DNA of 64,000 bases from Diadophis punctatus similis (GCA_023053685.1 JALIGW010000016.1:3673001-3737000); one strand, 5' to 3'; shown: positions 1 to 12,070, numbered from the stretch's first letter. Numbers and translations: made by a program. The notes: generated by a model from the sequence alone, not told the origin.

Positions 1-270
1 AGCCATTCAGAGTCACTTGGTTGAACTGGGGAGTTATAGAAACTCAAAAAATGAACTGTTGGAAGGAAAATCCATCTGGTTCAGTTCCAAGCTTGGAGAA
101 AGAGGATGGAAACAACATGGAGGCTGATTGGAAAGAAAGTTTATTGATGAACAGAACCACCAGGTTCTGGGTCAGCTGAACAAATGGTGGAATGAGTGGA
201 TGGATCTTTATAGGTTTCTGTGACTTTGAAGTTTGAACTGTTCTGGGGTTGGTGCAAGAACAAACGAACA
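1..270 (-). mobile_element. Diverged LTR fragment related to the 19.1-kb LTR family
   Basis: Shares the order CCATCTGG, GGTTCAGTTCCAAG, then a TTTATTGATGAACAG block and an ATCTTTATAGG block with the LTRs at 19104 and 24522, but is heavily diverged. On the minus strand it keeps an AATAAA (about 129-134) where the younger LTRs have ATTAAA, which supports the minus orientation. Both ends are unclear. Confidence 0.4.
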
Positions 271-1287
271 AATAAATGAAAACACTTTCACTGGTTAATG
301 TATTAGTAGTAGTAGAGATCCCTCAAACATGGCTTCATTGGCTAATCTTCAGTCAGCAGAGTCACAAAGCAGAAGCATTGCCATGGTGGTGAAATTCTTA
401 CTGCCTCAAGATTCATATATATAGAGAGAGAGAAGGAGCAAATTTCAGGAAGAAAGCTATAAAGCAAATGCAAAGTTCTGTTCCTCCTGCACTGAAATAT
501 AAATCCAGGTTTGGATTTCTGATGCTGATAATGTCAAGAAAAACAACTGTTTAAATGCTTTAAACAGTTCTGCTACATTTGTCTCTATCTAATTAAAGTA
601 TTAAACGTATACACTTAAAAAAATAGCAAGCACAATTTCCAATTCAAGACATGTATGTCTCTTGAGAACTGACCTTTACAATTGATTCTTTGCATTTTCG
701 TCTGTAAGTAACAGTGTGAAATCAAGACATATAAAAATAAAACATTGCCAGCTTCCAGCTTGTGCTTTGATTGCTGATTTTCCTTCACAAAATCACTTGT
801 TAATGCAGCATTTTATGAGATCTGACAGGGCGGCCACAATCTTATATGAAGTCAAAAAAATTTGCTGATTATATTTTATTCTTTTCCCTCCCTTTGCATA
901 ACACTGCATACTCTTAAAGAGAATAATACATATGTTAGTGTGTACTTAGAGGGATATGGCAACTTAAGAAAAACAGGCCAGTGTTTGAGGTAGGACAGAA
1001 GAGTAAAATTAAAAAGCTCTTCAGTTTTATCTCTAATCTGCTTTCCATCATGTGTAGGATGTGGGAGAAAGAAAAGATGTCATTCTTGAAATGGGCATTG
1101 GTGATTTTGAATATTTCTTATCAGAAGAGTACATCAATAGAAAAAAAAATGTTATAAAATATATCCTCAAACTCACTCTGCTGCTTTTCTTGAAGCAACT
1201 AGAAAAACTTGGGATACGATTATAAAATGTAATATTTAGGATATTTAATTATTTGTAATATTTGTAGACAATTGTGAGATTCTAGAT
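271..1287. other. No gene or repeat recognised; short GA run
   Basis: AT-rich intronic sequence. Only a short (AT)/(GA) simple run near 414-434 stands out. Confidence 0.6.
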
Positions 1288-1422
1288 CAGTGTTTCTCAA
1301 CCTTGGCAGTTTGAAGATGTGTGGACTTCAACTCCCAGAATTCCCCAGCCAGCGTTGCTGGCTGTGGAATTCTGGGAGTTGAAGTCCACACATCTTCAAA
1401 CTGCCAAGGTTGAGAAACACTG
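1288..1422. mobile_element. Palindromic hAT MITE (family A)
   Basis: Begins CAGTGTTTCTCAACC and ends with its complement. The two arms (about 60 bp each, including CTTCAACTCCCAGAATT) are nearly perfect inverted repeats. The flanks TTCTAGAT (1280-1287) and TCCTAGAT (1423-1430) form an 8-bp target duplication with one mismatch, typical of hAT transposons. There is no transposase, so it is non-autonomous. Confidence 0.85.
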
Positions 1423-1715
1423 TCCTAGATGATATACACTAGGGTACCAAATTCAAACATGCCCGGGAGTATGGGAGTCGCTAAAGAAAACTCTGCTGCC
1501 TAATCTAAATCCCACGTACTTCCTGTGGAAATGAGACTCTTAACAGACATTCTCAAGATGTTTGGACGAGACAGGGAGCATCAATTTTGGCAATGTAATA
1601 CCTGCTTCAATTTGCAGTTATACCACTGGACTGTATAGGTGATCATCATCCGTAGTGAACCTATAAACTATGGGCAACTAGTGCAATGAGTTCAAAACCA
1701 ATTGTATCCTGTAAT
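1423..1715. other. Nothing recognised
   Basis: About 290 bp of ordinary intron between two MITEs. Confidence 0.5.
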
Positions 1716-2090
1716 CAGTGGTGGAATTTAGCCAGTTTGCATTGGTTCAGGAGAACTGGTTGTTAAATTACAACCCCCCCCCTCCGCTATCAAAGTGGAT
1801 CCTGAGCGCTGCGCTGCAATGGAGAAATGGACAATGGAGTGGCCAGCATGAAGGAAGGAGAAGGCCGCTTTCCTTCTTTCTTCTCCCTGCTCCTCCTCCT
1901 CCCCTTGTGCCGGCCACTCCATTGCTCGTTTCTCTATTGCAGTGCAGCGCCCAGGATCCATTTTGATAGTGGGGGGTGGGGGATTTAACAACTGGTTCAT
2001 CTAGGGTCAGATTGGCTGTCATGGGAGGCTCATCCCGTGTGTGCGGCCGGAGCTGGAAGACAGGGATGGGATATTTGAATTCCACCACTG
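1716..2090. mobile_element. hAT-like MITE (family F, TIR CAGTGGTGGAATT)
   Basis: Terminal inverted repeats CAGTGGTGGAATT ... AATTCCACCACTG. The possible target duplication is weak (CCTGTAAT against CCTGCTCC). The interior holds a long imperfect inverted repeat around GGATCC(A/T) with GC-rich arms. Short ORFs here are by-products of the GC content. Confidence 0.6.
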
Positions 2091-2104
2091 CCTGCTCCTC
2101 TAAA

Positions 2105-2328
2105 GGAGCCGAGGTGGTGCAGTGGTTAAAGTGCAGCACTGCAGTTCAGCAGTTCAGCTGTTCAAATCTCACCGGCTCAAGGTTGACTCAGCCTTCCATC
2201 CTTCTGAGGTCGGTAAAATGAGGACCCAGATTGTTGGGGGCAATATGCTGAACTCTGTAAACTGCTTAGAGAGGGCTATAAAGCACTATGAAGCGGTATA
2301 TAAGTCTAAGTGCTATTGCTATTGCCCC
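2105..2328 (+). mobile_element. Sauria-type tRNA-derived SINE
   Basis: The tRNA-like head has an A box (GGTGGTGCAGTGGTTAAAGT) and a B box (GTTCAAATCTC). The body contains CAAGGTTGACTCAGCCTTCC and CCAGATTGTTGGGGGCAATA, and the 3' end GAAGCGGTATATAAGTCTAA leads into a short (GCTATT)n tail. The same body recurs five more times in the window. Confidence 0.9.
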
Positions 2329-2339
2329 ATCACCAGTCT

Positions 2340-4770
2340 GGCTGCTCCACTGAAGACTAGTTTAACTAACATGTGCATTTTGTTTTAATCCTTGTGACGG
2401 CTTTGTAATATAAGCCTGATCATCCTTATTCTGCCAATCAAAAGATCAAGTATACAAAAATAAAAAAGGCTTAAGGCAAAGTGGATGGCAGAGCTGAGAT
2501 TACATCTAGTAAGATCCCTGCTCTGTTGCTCAGCCAACGAACCAGCACACTCTCTCGTCTGAACATAGCACACTGCTGAATTCAGGTGCAATTTTTCCAG
2601 CTCTACATGGTAGTACCAGATTGGAGTTATACTTTCCACATGCATACACTTGCTCCTAATAAATTTGCAGTGGGAATGATTATCTTTGACAATTTGAAAA
2701 GCCACCATCTGTATGCATTGGGATTAATTAGAAATAATGAACAGCCACTATAGCTGCTAGTGTAGCCTATGTCTCTTTTTCTAGCACTCCACTGAATGCC
2801 AGAAAGTTGTCAAGGTGCTTCTGTTACTCCAGTGCCTGAAAGTTGCTTCAAGACTCCAGTGCCTTGAGCAATGCAATCTCAATTCTGTGCATTGGTGATT
2901 ATTCCAGAAGTAGTTACCTGGGCAACTACTTCTATAACTGCCACTGTTCCCATCATCTTTTGTTCTGATTGGCAGCTCCCCTATCTGCTCTTCAAATCCA
3001 ACAGGCATAAATACCAAGAATAAATAAGAAAAGAGGTAACTCTGCAGCAAACTCTACTCTGAAATTCTTTCTGAATCTGAAGTCAGTTGGTTATATGTCA
3101 AAAAGTGATCACATTGAAAGAAAATCTAGTGTTTGTCTAGATTTTCTATTTAAAAAAATATGGTATCCACATGTAAGTGGCAGATCTACCCAACAGTAAT
3201 CCATTTCATCTTGTTTTTTCCATAAAATGTCCAGTGGGGATTACTGTAATCAGAGTTTTCAGTGGCTTTCTCAGCCTGGGCTAGTATCAATATTATATTA
3301 TTTAAAAAGTAAAAAAAATTTTTTAAAAAAATAGCAATGTCATTTAAAAAAATAAAATAATGTTATATAATAATTCTGATTTTTCTTTATTAAATAATAC
3401 ATTTTCCACTGCCAGTCAAATTTGACACTCGACACAAAGAGAAGAGTTGGCATCAATTCTGAATGGAATCTATTAATTCTGAATATATTACAAAAGCTGG
3501 ACTGCAATGAAGGAACATTCAAGGGAATTGAACACAGCAGCAGTCCTATTTCCATTCATTTTGGTGTTAAGTACAGGATGTATATGAGGCTACAGAAATT
3601 TTTTTTTTACTCAGTACAAAGGAAGATTCAAGAAAGATCACAGATCTGGAACTAAGGTGTCATCTTTGTGGCCCTTACAATTCCATATGTTTTTGTCCTT
3701 TAATTCTATAGTGCATTCAATCAACTTTGAGAGCAGCAATGGAAAAAAAAAACCCTCCAAGTACTTCACGCACTGAAAAATAATTTTCAGAATTGTACAC
3801 AAGGGAGAGTTTCAATGAAAACATCAAGAGTACAGTGCACTCTTTTGGCTAATGTTATGTTTGAATTGTGTGGACACAATACAAGGCTTTAAGTGAGAGA
3901 AAAGCTGCTTATATACTGTAAATACCACTTATTGTAAAAAGAGCAACAGCTAAAATAATATCTACAATTTCCCACAGAAAAATAGAAAGAAGGAAAGTAA
4001 TTACATTGGCTAAAGAAGAAGGCTTTGTCCTTGTTGTGAAGAAAACTGAGCAATTGGATGTCCACTGTAAGAAATATAGTTCAAATGAATGCTTAGGGGG
4101 TTTGTTATTAGTCCTGCCTGAAGAATACAACTTGTAAGTCAATATGAGGCTGATTTCTTAGCACTAGAAAAAAACACATCATAAACATTTTCAGTATTAG
4201 CCAATATTCTAAAGGTCTATAAAGCCTGCCTTTGTTCTCCAACAAATTCTAAAAGGAAGACTGTTAATATCTCCAATAATTTCCATACATTTTTCTAAGA
4301 TTCTACAGCAAGTACTCAAATCTATCCCTAATAAAATGTTAACTGTTTCCTAACATTTTTCAGGGTTATCTTTAGTTACATGAAAAAATATAGTGTGCAA
4401 ATGAGGGACATATTTGTAATCATATAAAGGGCCTTTGTCAAGAATTAAACAGATATCTATACTGTATACTGTATTTGACATCTTGGTAATAGACTCTTAT
4501 CTATCATCTACATACATTCATCACAACAATATTCCTAATTTATTGCCTTCCATCTGTATTGGACTACTAATCATCATCAGTCACCATGGCTATTAGGAAT
4601 AGAATTTCTAATTTCCCCTATGCACTTATTGTAATGAATGTTTCTAGATCAAAGGGGAAATCGGTGATTCTATTAGATTTTTAAAAAAAATATTCATTTC
4701 TAATTTAATTTGCAGATTTTTTTAAGGAGACACAAAGGAGTAGAGGTTAGACAGTTATGTATCTGGGTAC
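2340..4770. other. Nothing recognised
   Basis: About 2.4 kb of AT-rich intron with poly-A and poly-T runs (for example 3300-3360). No homology-bearing ORF, SINE or TIR pair is visible. Confidence 0.5.
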
Positions 4771-4773
4771 TCT

Positions 4774-5265
4774 TGTAAGGAATAGCCTTCTGGGTTCAGT
4801 TCCAAGTGGGGAAAAAGACACTGGATTCATGGAAGTTGCTTGGAAAGAAGGTTTAATGGTGGACAGGAGCACATGGCATGAGCCCCTGTGCAGAAAAGGT
4901 AGATCACATGCTTCCAGATGTGGGTGAAGAGAAAAGGAAGGGAAAGATGTGGAATCCCTTGGTTTCATAACCTCTGTTGGGCCCCACCTCTTAGTTTCCT
5001 GTTCCTGTGTATGTAATGCACTGATTGGTGGTCAGGCTCCCAGGAGGCCATGCAGTGGCAACTCTATAGACTTTTGTCTGTCCCAGGCTTGGCTGAATGA
5101 AAGGGCCTTGGGCAAATCCTAATATGGCTATGACTGAAGAAGATAAATCTTTGTTATGTAGAAGACTGCTGCTGGCTATTAACAAAAAGGGGGAGGGGGC
5201 TAAGAGTGAGTCTGTTTCCTTTCTAACAGCATGTTTCTCAATTTCTCTAAGGATATTCTATAATT
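4774..5265 (-). mobile_element. Older solo LTR of the 19.1-kb element family
   Basis: Starts TGTAAGGAATAGCC and follows the 19104 LTR in order for most of its length: GTTCAGTTCCAAGTGGGGAA, GACACTGGATTCATG, GGACAGGAGCACATGGC, GGCCCCACCTCTTAG, GAATGAAAGGGCCTTGGGCA. It is clearly more diverged than the 19104/24522 pair. The right end has decayed, so no target duplication can be called. No internal region is attached. Confidence 0.7.
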
Positions 5266-5308
5266 GGTCCCTTCCAACTTTATAATTCTATGATTCTTCA
5301 ATTCTATG
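5250..5308 (+). mobile_element. CR1-like 3' end with ATTCTATG tail
   Basis: GGTCCCTTCCAACT followed by repeated ATTCTATG-like units, the usual CR1 3' terminus. It overlaps the decayed end of the LTR fragment. Confidence 0.45.
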
Positions 5309-5309
5309 A

Positions 5310-5757
5310 ATTAGTCAACTAATGATCCCAACGTGGACTTATATAATTCCTGTATAAATCATCTGGGGGCTGAACCCAACAGAAATGCAGTATAGATTAG
5401 AAGATCAGTTCATGGACTATATAAGTCAGATCAGACTTCTCTTAATCAGAGTCTTCTTGTGAACAATAACAACAGGAAATTACTCTCTCTAGAACTTATA
5501 TTTTTAGTTTATTTGTTGTTCTACCAAAATACTCAGGATGATTAAATATAATACAAATATATCAGTCACATAAAACCTAGATATGAGAAGACCATTAGTA
5601 CGTGGCAGCCAAAGACAAGATAAACAGTGAAAAATTAGATAAATATCGGAATGAGACAAGGAAAATAAAAATTTAAGAGATTAAAATTTCAGGCTTGGTG
5701 CATTGTTTTTTAAACAGCAAAAATATTCAATTACTCTCATGCTGTTTACTTATCTCT
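5310..5757. other. Nothing recognised
   Basis: AT-rich intronic sequence. Confidence 0.5.
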
Positions 5758-6015
5758 CAGAGGCTGGTTCCTACTGGTTCTAACCAGTTCTTTAGAACCG
5801 TTAGTAGTTTGGCGATGATGTCACAGAGCCGGTTCTGTAGGTGTCTCCGAGGGCACCGCCATCTTGGATTTTGCTTCTGCTCATGCGCAGCTAATTTTTG
5901 CTTCTGCACATGCAGAAGGTATTTTTTGATTGCTGCAGGCACGTGTGCGCAAAGCGCATGCGCATGGCGCAACCCTGAGCAAACCGGCAGCAAAAGGATC
6001 CAGAACCCACCCCTG
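5758..6015. mobile_element. hAT MITE (family C), diverged copy
   Basis: Left end CAGAGGCTGGTTCCTACTGG and right end CCAGAACCCACCCCTG match the family C termini. It contains CCGCCATCTTGG (5856-5867, YY1-like) and AGCGCATGCGCA (5953-5964, NRF1-like). I see no clean 8-bp target duplication, so one end may be altered. Confidence 0.6.
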
Positions 6016-7305
6016 CTCTCAACCTCTGTCCTCATCATGTGGAAAATATGGCTATTGATTGGTTGTCTTTGTGTGGTCCAGCTGGCCAATTTTAGAGGTT
6101 TGGGTTTCATAGATTTATCCTTTGGAAACCAGATTGCTCAATATTTTTGAACATACACATCAGACTGTAGAAAACTTTAACTTACTGCCCTTCGACTATA
6201 TCTGGCTACATCTTTCCATCACCTCTACCAGCAGGACAAAATGTACAATAATGATGCCGTCTGGAGTGCTCAATAATCTAAGAGCATCAGGGTGAAAAGG
6301 TTTGCTGTAGCTACCCAAACTGTCTCTTTTCACTGTTGCAATTTATTTAAATTCTTCAACATGAGGCAAACAGCACAAATTTAAAACCCTCCTATAAGTT
6401 AATAAATTGGGCACAGGAGAGCTGGAGCACATTCCGGAGATCCAAACTTGGTCTCACACACTGGGGAGCCGATAATAAGATGGAAAAATTTGCATACTGC
6501 TGCACTCTTATCTCTCTTTTTGTTGGAACTGAAAGTTAAGAAGCTATCTTTTTTTAAAAAAAAAAAGTCACGTGACAAGAATCACACGGAGCAAATTGAA
6601 AAGCTTTAAGATGATTCACACTAGGCAGTCGAGGTTAATAATCTCAACTCTTGCATTTAAACAAAACTGGCTCGTGTTTTGATTGTGATTTGCAAACAAC
6701 CCTAACCACCACAACATTTTCCTCTAATGATATTGTCACCACAGGTATACTTTATGGCGATCTGTATGGAAAGCAATTTTGCCGCCCCCCCAATGGCCTC
6801 CAAGGGAGCAGAATAAATGATTGTGAGCAAGCAATGGTAGTACTACCATGGGTTCCTCCTGTGTCAGTTCCCAATGTTTTCTGATAATTGCTCCCCCCTG
6901 GAGGAAACTTACATGCAAATTCCTCACTCCCACCCCAGTAGCTTGTTATGTATTTGACAGTAGACCTCGAAATGTTATTTTCCTACCATTGTGAGATTAA
7001 GACCCAAATTAAATGGAAAACAAAATCAAATGTTTCTTTGCTTCGTGTGCTATGCGGACCAAAAGCCTACCAAATAGCTAGCTTTTATGACAACTTATAG
7101 CCTGGGGTGAGTCTCTAGAGACTATCAATCAGCAAGCCTGAAAAAGTAATGGTTTAAGCAGTGATCACTGAGTTTTCAATTCACAGTTTATTGTTTTGTG
7201 ACAGTCTGTTTCCATTTCTATGCCAGTCACCTCCAGATCACCTAAAGAGTTCACCCAACTGCCTAAATGTTATCTGTCTCAGACCAGAATGCACAACGAT
7301 CATGG
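6016..7305. other. Nothing recognised
   Basis: About 1.3 kb of intron without identifiable coding, SINE or TIR signals. Confidence 0.5.
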
Positions 7306-7509
7306 CAGAGCGGTGATATTCAAATTTTTTCCCTACGGGTTCTATGGGCATGGCTTGGTGGGCGTGGCAGGGGAAGGATACTGCAAAATCTCCATTCGCA
7401 CCTCACTCTGGGGCCAGCCAGAGGTGGTATTTGCCAGTTCTCCAAACTACTCAAAATTTCCGCTACCGGTTCTCCAGAACCTGTCAGAACCTGCTGAAAT
7501 TCACCCCTG
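7306..7509. mobile_element. hAT MITE (family D)
   Basis: Begins CAGAGCGGTGATATTC and ends GAAATTCACCCCTG. The body shares GGGGAAGGATACTGCAAAAT and GGGGCCAGCCAGAGGTGG with the copy at 33992. Flanks GATCATGG and GGTAATGG agree at 6 of 8 bases. Confidence 0.7.
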
Positions 7510-8459
7510 GGTAATGGGTGAGATTCCAACTTCACCCCACAATCTAGGAAACTTTGTGTTATTGTTCGATTACAGCATTCATTGCCTTGATTTTCTGAAC
7601 ATAAAACCACTATGTACCGGTAGTCAAAAACAAGTGCTGTTTTTCAATTTCCCTTTTCTAGCCTAGTTTTTAGTTAAGAATTTACCCTTCTCCTTCTGGT
7701 CGAATTAGTCTTTTCTTCTTTTTCAACATCCAACACATGCTATCATAGTGAATGTCCTTCAAACCATCATTTCTTTTGATTCCTCTTTTGTGCTTCTTTA
7801 TATGCTGATAAAGTATGAAATGTTGCAGCATAAAGCATGCCTAGAGGACTCCCACATTAATACAATATTTGTATATCTCTGGTACAGCCTTTTTATTTTG
7901 GTCATTTCTGGGAAATCAAAAAGCCATGTGATTTCTTTAGAAAGCTCACTCAAATGAACTAGTGGGAAAAATAAGAGTTTCCCCCCTCAAAGTCAATTTT
8001 ACTTAAAGTAGGAAAAAATCAGGTCAGTTTCTGAATCTGAGAGAAATGATAATTCATATTCTTAGCAGAAATGTGCAACAAAACAGAACAGACTTCCATC
8101 TCTTCTCTTCCTTTCGTTACTTTTAGATACTTTTAGTTCATTGGAGTACAAGATTAAAGTCCCATGAGAAATGTGTTCCTTGCAGAAGTTATTGAAGTTT
8201 ACAATTAGAATGCAAATTTGGAGTTATGAACTATATACAGTGGAGAAGAGGACACATTTTTTTCCAGCTTTATATCCTTTTGATTGCTTTTTGAAGCAAG
8301 AACTTTTAATTCAGGCCAAAATGTTGGCTCTTCAACCACAGTACAATCAGTACTCTGAAGAATATCAAAAGCTCTGTATTATTACTTCAAGATGGAGTGA
8401 AAAAATGCTGAAGACATATTGTTTATTGTAAGAGATGATGGCAAACAGAGCACCTAGAT
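7510..8459. other. Nothing recognised
   Basis: Ordinary AT-rich intron. The ORFs here have no recognisable content. Confidence 0.5.
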
Positions 8460-8768
8460 CAGGGGTGTCAAACTCGATTTCATTGAGGGTCGCATCAGGG
8501 TTGTGTTTGACCTCAGGAGGCCAGGATGGGCATGGCCAGCTCTACGTCACTCGTGCTGGGGGCACCTATGGTGGACCGAGTACACTGCCAGAGAAAACGG
8601 ACTCCTGACCTCTGTTTTTGGCGGTGATGACCTCCTGCAACCATCTGCCAGCGAAAACGGAGGTCCGTTTTTGCTGGCAGAGGCACCACGGGCCGGTCCT
8701 TCGCTGTTTCTACGGTGGCCCTGTGGGCCAGATCTAAGCACCCCTTAGCCTTGAATTTGACAACCCAG
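8460..8768. mobile_element. hAT MITE (family B, TIR CAGGGGTGTCAAACTC)
   Basis: Termini CAGGGGTGTCAAACTC and GAATTTGACAACCCAG. Flanks ACCTAGAT (8452-8459 and 8769-8776) are a perfect 8-bp target duplication. The interior carries repeated inverted GCCAGCGAAAACGGA-type blocks. Non-autonomous. Confidence 0.88.
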
Positions 8769-8776
8769 ACCTAGAT

Positions 8777-9594
8777 TCTACATAACTCTTTCTATCCCAA
8801 AACTGGAGATTCCAAGATTCTGGCTTCCACTGAGGAAAAGTAAGTTAATGCGCACATTTTTCTCCATTGTGCACAGTTTGCAGGGGCATTATGGCCAAAA
8901 GGCAGCTGGACGTGATGTCCAGACTGCTAAAACTTTTCTTTGGAAAAAAGAGAGATGTAGACATTGCCCATATGCACTTCTCTACAGCTGATTTTTTGTG
9001 AACAGATAGCAGAAATTGACATTTTTACAGCCGCTTGTGATCAGCTGAAAGTTGTGGGTTATATTGCGGTCTGAACTGTAAATGGAGACTTTCATGGACT
9101 CATGGTTTGATCATATCTCATCCTTTTAATCACTTTGGAGTTTATTTTTTGTACTGCCACTTTAAGAATGAGAATCTTCAGAAATGCAAGCCTGCAAATT
9201 GCTGGATGAGTTTTCCTTCAATCCATTTAAAAAGAAAGGAAACTATGTCTTTTCAGCTTCATAAGATCTTTATTTATCTTGAAATTTTAAGCAATATACA
9301 GCAAAGGAGTGATTTTAGAGTTGTTTTCAAAAGAGTTTAAATGCTAAGGCTTTGTGAAACTGCTTTAAGGAAAGTCTTTGAAATTAATTAGAAAGACCAT
9401 CATGTGAGGAAAAACCTGTTTTGTTTACATTTCAATGCAAAGCAAGACTTTGAAGGTCAATTACTAAAGCACAAGAAGATTGCTTTAATTGAAACATTTG
9501 ATCTGAGTGGGGAATTTGCTCTTACTTTCCCCCCTTCACTTGTTCTTTCCCTCTCCTTCCCTCTCCCCTCTCTGTACATACATACTGTATAGGT
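8777..9594. other. Nothing recognised
   Basis: Intron without recognisable features. Confidence 0.5.
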
Positions 9595-9829
9595 CAGTGA
9601 TGGCTAACCTTTTCAGCACCAAATGCCGAAACTGGAGCGCGCACATGCGCCAGAGTGCCGGAACCCAGAAGAGAGCAGCTGGCAGGTGTGCATGCGCACA
9701 GCGTCCAGCTTCTCTTCCGGGTTCCATCACACGTATGTGCGCCGGCCAGCTGGTCTAGCGCACATGCGCACGATGGAACCCGGAAGAGCAGCTGATGATG
9801 GTGCATGTGCCCCCAGAGAGGCATCATGG
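9595..9829. mobile_element. hAT MITE (family E, TIR CAGTGATGGC)
   Basis: Begins CAGTGATGGCTAACCTTTT and ends GCATCATGG. Flanks GTATAGGT and GTATAGGC are an 8-bp duplication with one mismatch. The interior has several ACATGCGC and CCGGAAG-type GC motifs in inverted pairs. Confidence 0.75.
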
Positions 9830-9837
9830 GTATAGGC

Positions 9838-10221
9838 ATTAGATTTCTTCATTAGTTTTTCCTGTTTAGCATAATGCTTAATAAAATTACTGAAAATAAA
9901 AATAAAAATTGGAGATTCCCACCAGCTGGAACCAATGCACCCAATATTCAGTTATATCCATTCAAAGGTATCTCCAATATAATAAGCCAAACAGCACAGA
10001 TTGTGCTCAGCAGAAGAGATCTAATATCTGCTTATGCCTGGTGAGTGATTAATATATCACAACTGTTGCTACAGTTCTTCATTGTTATAATGACGACAAC
10101 CTATCCACAAGCAAGCAATATGTTATTCTGAAATGAGAGAGCAGCTGCTCTCTGTTCCATAATTCCTTTGCCAGGTGTTCTTCCCAGGATTCATTAGTTT
10201 CACGTATAACCAGATAAGCTA
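9838..10221. other. Nothing recognised
   Basis: About 380 bp of ordinary intron. Confidence 0.5.
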
Positions 10222-10375
10222 CAAGTAGTCTTCAAATTACGATTGAGCCCAAAATTTTTGTTGCTTTACATGTAGTCGTTAAGCAATTTGGTTGCATAGC
10301 ATCTTGCTTTATGACTGCACCACTTAGTGAGGGAAAATGTGGTCCCAATTGTGGTTGCAAGTCAAGGATTACCTG
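10222..10375. mobile_element. TA-flanked MITE, TIR CAGGTAGTCCT family (short copy)
   Basis: Left end CAAGTAGTCTTCAAATTACG and right end AAGTCAAGGATTACCTG, flanked by TA on both sides. The TA duplication and ends suggest the Tc1/mariner-pogo superfamily. The same family is seen at 11050 and 13058. Confidence 0.65.
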
Positions 10376-10559
10376 TATATGCTTTCACTTTACAGGTAGA
10401 TGGACTGGACAAATATGGAGGGTGACAACATTAACAGCATTAACATTCCAAATTGCATTCCCCCTTGCTGCCCCTCCCCACCCCAAATTAGGTTTCTAGG
10501 AGAACTCTAAAGACGTTGATTTGGTGGAGTAGAGGAGCTGGCTCAAATTGTTCCTCTGC

Positions 10560-10665
10560 ACTTCAGAATATCTAGAATGGTATCAGGATTCCTGCACTAG
10601 GCAGGAGGCTGGACTAGAAGATCTTCAAAGTCCCTTCCAAGCCTGTAATCCTATGATGCTAGGTT
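10560..10665 (+). mobile_element. CR1 3' end
   Basis: GGCAGGAGGCTGGACTAGAA, then CAAAGTCCCTTCCAAGCC and a TAATCCTATGATG tail match the CR1 3' UTR and tail seen in the better preserved copies at 56500 and 31300. Confidence 0.7.
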
Positions 10666-10868
10666 TCGCAGTCACAGGAAAATTAGAAGGACCAAGGTGA
10701 GGTACAAAGAACTTGAGACCAGACAAATCTGTTACAATAACCATGCACAGATGTTAGTGATCCCTCCCACTGATAAACAACCTGCTCTCATGCCAAGATA
10801 GTGCACAGGTGGGATGAAGATACATAAGGCGTTTAAGACTGATGCCTGTCTGTGTCTCTGTCTGTCTG

Positions 10869-10922
10869 AATATTTCTCAACCTCAGCTATTTTAAGATGT
10901 GTGGAGTTCAGCTCCAGAATTA
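10869..10922. mobile_element. Half of a palindromic hAT MITE (family A)
   Basis: TTTCTCAACCTCAGCTATTT then AAGATGTGTGGAGTTCA and CTCCAGAATT match one arm of the element at 1288. The other arm is replaced by the microsatellite that follows. Confidence 0.55.
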
Positions 10923-10926
10923 ATTA

Positions 10927-10969
<43 letters not shown>

Positions 10970-11016
10970 AATTAATTAATTAATTCATTCATTCATTCAT
11001 TCCATCCATCCATCCA
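10919..11016. repeat. Compound tetranucleotide microsatellite
   Basis: Successive blocks of (AATT), (GATT), (AATT), (ATTC) and (ATCC). The array starts inside the truncated MITE arm. Confidence 0.9.
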
Positions 11017-11049
11017 CTTATAATTGGCTGTTGCTATATCGACATTATA

Positions 11050-11740
11050 CAGGTAGTCCTACTGACATACGGTCACAATTGAGACCAAATTAAATGTTTT
11101 TTCCGGTCAGATTAGTCTATCAGGGCAACCTGGTCTACCCAACTAAGGGATGGAGCATACTGCTTCCGCTTAATCTCTCCCCTGGTATATCCAACAAAGC
11201 AAGGAGAGCCTGTGGCTTAGAGGTTAATAATACATTCACCTAATATAAAAGTAGCCCAGGTTCAAATCCCAGAAAGGGTATGGCTAGCTGATGAGAGTTA
11301 AATAGCTCGAAATAGATCTGTACTAGTCTATCTTTCTTTCTTTGTCAGTAAAATATAAATTCAACACAATTGAGACGAAAGCTTCTGTTGCTAAGTGAAA
11401 CATTTGTTAAGTGAAATTTGCCCCATTTTACGACTTTTCTTGCCACAGTTGTTAAGTGAATCACTGCAATTATTAAGTTAGTAACACAATTATTAAGTGA
11501 ATCTGGCTTCCGTATTGACCTTGCATGTAAGAAGGTCTCAAAAAGTGGTCACAGACCATGGGACACTGCAACAGTCATAAATATGAGTCAGTTGCCCCAA
11601 GCATACGCATTTTGATCATGTGACCATGGGAATGCTGCAAAGGTTGTAAGCGTGAAAAATGGCCATAAGTAACTTTTTCCAGTGCCACTGAAACTTTGAA
11701 ACATCATTTAAATGAACTGTTGTGAGTCAAGGACTACCTG
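11050..11740. mobile_element. TA-flanked MITE, TIR CAGGTAGTCCT family, with a SINE inside
   Basis: Begins CAGGTAGTCCTACTG and ends CAAGGACTACCTG, with TA on both sides. The body contains GTTAAGTGAATCTGGCTTCC and GATCATGTGACCATGGG blocks shared with the copy at 13058. Subtracting the SINE insertion (11086-11364) leaves a roughly 410-bp element. No transposase ORF. Confidence 0.8.
11086..11364 (+). mobile_element. tRNA-derived SINE inserted into the MITE
   Basis: A tRNA-like core, GCCTGTGGCTTAGAGGTTAA with B box GGTTCAAATCCC, is followed by GGGTATGGCTAGCTGATGAG. CACAATTGAGAC flanks the insertion on both sides (11074-11085 and 11365-11376), a 12-bp duplication as made by LINE machinery. This is a different SINE from the Sauria type. 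Confidence 0.7.
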
Positions 11741-11838
11741 TATTTTCGAATATCTATAAGAAACCAGCTTAGCCAAGAACTGTGCTCTTGGATCTCTGCC
11801 TGTTACCCTTCTGTTTGAATAATGGTTTGGGTGAAACC

Positions 11839-12070
11839 CAGAGGTGGGTTCCTGCTGAAGCTGCCCAGTGCGCAGCTCCGGTAGGGAGCGGTCAATTGCG
11901 CAATTTGCGTGCAACCGCTCCGGAGCCCTCTCTGCCAGTCCACCGTGCACATCGCCATTTTTTCGTGCATGTGCGGAAGCAAAATCACGCCGAAATCTTG
12001 CGAGGGGATGCGCGCATGAGAGAGATTTTGGTGAGATTTTGCTTCTGCGCGTGCGTGGAGATCTTTGTTA
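11839..12070. mobile_element. hAT MITE (family C), right end lost
   Basis: Begins CAGAGGTGGGTTCCTGC and keeps family C internal blocks (GAAGCAAAATCACGCCGAAA, CGAGGGGATGCGCGC, TTTTGCTTCTGCGCGTGCG). No matching right TIR is present. Confidence 0.65.

Noticed and set aside
2105..2180. tRNA genes at SINE heads
   Set aside because: A and B boxes are present, but there is no cloverleaf or anticodon arm and the SINE body follows. The same holds for all six Sauria-type copies.
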